Origin: Phycisphaerales bacterium
Lineage (GTDB): Bacteria; Planctomycetota; Phycisphaerae; Phycisphaerales; UBA1924
Length of the DNA: 5,813 nt
Assembly (NCBI GenBank): GCA_019747615.1
Contig: JAIEQQ010000513.1
Coordinates: 1-5,813 of the forward strand
Direction: 5' to 3'
The number at the start of each line of letters is the position of its first letter. The first letter of the stretch is position 1. The notes beneath the pieces are model-generated. The model was given only the letters and a program-made list of their open reading frames with translations, ran no database searches and was not told the DNA's origin. Of this stretch, positions 4,974-5,813 are shown piece by piece. A program made the position numbers and the translations under genes.

Positions 4974-5813
4974 ATGACTCGATACTCGCGGCGTGAGGCG
5001 ATGGCGATTGGGGCTGCGGGTTTGGCCGGTGGCGTGCTGGCGCTTGCGGGCTGTGCGCAATCCTCAAGTGGCGGCGGCAAGTCGACGCGCGTCGTCGTGT
5101 ATTCCTCGATCGATCGCGAGATCATCGAGCCGGTGCTTGCGGAGTTCAATCGGGCGAGCGCCGCGGCGGCGGTCGGCGGCGGGGTTGCGTTCACCGCGGA
5201 GCTGGTCGGAGACACTGAGGCGACGAAGACGACGGGGCTGGCGCAGCGCGTGTTGAGCGAGCGGGCGCGGCCGCGGGCGGATATTTGGCTGAGCAGCGAG
5301 GGTGTGACGACGGCGTGGCTGGCCCGCGAGGGCGTGCTGGCGGAGCTTCGATCACCGGCACAATCACCGCCGACGCCGGGTCTGACCACCGATGCCGATG
5401 CGCTCGGGCGGGCGATCGACGCGTGGCCGGCGGAGTTCCGCACGAAGTCGGCGGTCGCGATGGCGTTGCGGCCGCGCCGGATCGTGTACAACACGCGGGT
5501 GATGGGTGCTGAGCGGGCACCGCGATCGATCGAGGAGCTCTGCCGCGATGATCTGCGTGGGCGCGTGGTGATCGCGCGGGCGCGGTTCGGCACGACGCGC
5601 GGGCACGTCGCGGTGCTGCACACTCGGTTGGGTGATGAGGGGCTGCTGGCGCTGGCGAAGAGGCTGAAGGACGCCGGCGTGCGCGAGGTTGATGGCAACG
5701 CCAGTGTCGTCCGCATCGTCGCCCGCGGCGAGGCCCACGCCGGCCTGACCGATAGCGATGACGTGTACGCCGGGCAGCGCGAGGGCTGGCCGGTTGATTC
5801 CACGGCTGATCCC
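4974..5813 (+). CDS. Fe(III)-type ABC transporter substrate-binding lipoprotein (3' end outside window)
   Basis: The frame is open from the ATG at 4974 to the window end, giving 280 residues; the family is usually 320-350, so the last 40-70 are missing. The N-terminus has a twin-arginine motif, SRREAM (5-10), a hydrophobic stretch and the lipobox LAGC with Cys27 as the lipidation site, so it is probably a Tat-exported lipoprotein. The mature part opens with a Gly/Ser linker and VVVYSSIDREIIEPVLAEF (40-58), typical of the first strand and helix of iron-type binding proteins. Further family features are ADIWLSSEG (102-110), RRIVYNTRVM (168-177), GRVVIARARFGTTRGHVAVL (196-215) and GLTDSDDVYAG (257-267), which matches the familiar GLTDTDD block. 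Such proteins deliver a ligand to an inner-membrane permease and ATPase, expected downstream but not visible. I cannot match the paired tyrosines that bind iron in classical FbpA, so the ligand is uncertain. Ala/Arg-rich insertions near 60-70 and 126-140 look unusual. Confidence 0.88.
   Translation, partial: MTRYSRREAMAIGAAGLAGGVLALAGCAQSSSGGGKSTRVVVYSSIDREIIEPVLAEFNRASAAAAVGGGVAFTAELVGDTEATKTTGLAQRVLSERARPRADIWLSSEGVTTAWLAREGVLAELRSPAQSPPTPGLTTDADALGRAIDAWPAEFRTKSAVAMALRPRRIVYNTRVMGAERAPRSIEELCRDDLRGRVVIARARFGTTRGHVAVLHTRLGDEGLLALAKRLKDAGVREVDGNASVVRIVARGEAHAGLTDSDDVYAGQREGWPVDSTADP

Noticed and set aside
4214..5803. A 529-residue open frame on the minus strand
   Set aside because: It lies antisense to the membrane protein gene, the heptamer array and the binding protein gene. 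Its product is Ala/Ser/Arg low complexity and includes the translated heptamers (LSTQHSA repeats). It is a by-product of high GC and biased codon use.

Overview
The window is GC-rich bacterial DNA with five protein-coding genes, two of them cut by the window edges, separated by short spacers full of simple repeats and small palindromes. No rRNA, tRNA, CRISPR array, transposase or phage gene is visible. The likely source is a planctomycete, possibly of the Phycisphaerae type. That is an inference from high GC, mostly weak Shine-Dalgarno signals, spacers seeded with short tandem repeats of the kinds I associate with planctomycete genomes, and a large membrane-anchored coiled-coil protein with a C-terminal motif I recall from that phylum. 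No single marker here proves the phylum.

Layout, left to right. Positions 2-754 (+) hold the C-terminal half of a SpoVR-family protein. A spacer (755-1028) follows, with a GNRA-loop hairpin just after the stop, degenerate ACGCAGAGG repeats and an (AACATG)4 microsatellite. Positions 1029-1649 (-) encode an unrecognised 206-residue protein with a helical, possibly helix-turn-helix head and a proline-rich tail that ends in a pentapeptide tandem repeat. Positions 1814-2764 (-) encode MiaA, the tRNA dimethylallyltransferase; a strong GGCAGGCG palindrome sits just after its stop. A 249-base divergent spacer separates miaA from the next gene.

Positions 3014-4843 (+) encode a 609-residue protein with three predicted membrane helices, a long coiled-coil region, a glycine-rich linker and a conserved-looking C-terminal motif. 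Its stop codon abuts ten heptamers (seven perfect GAGTGCT), followed by a second GGCAGGCG palindrome and a truncated third piece of that element. Positions 4974-5813 (+) encode the first 280 residues of a lipoprotein substrate-binding protein of the Fe(III)-type ABC transporter family, carrying a twin-arginine signal.

The genes do not form an obvious pathway. MiaA is housekeeping tRNA modification, SpoVR is a poorly understood conserved protein, and the binding protein points to an importer whose permease and ATPase genes would lie beyond the right edge. The two minus-strand genes could share a transcript, with the palindrome between them. The most unusual content is the repeat and palindrome layer, which touches gene ends, the interior of one coding region and the leader of the transporter gene, together with the two proteins of unknown function. 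I did not find a convincing new multi-gene system.
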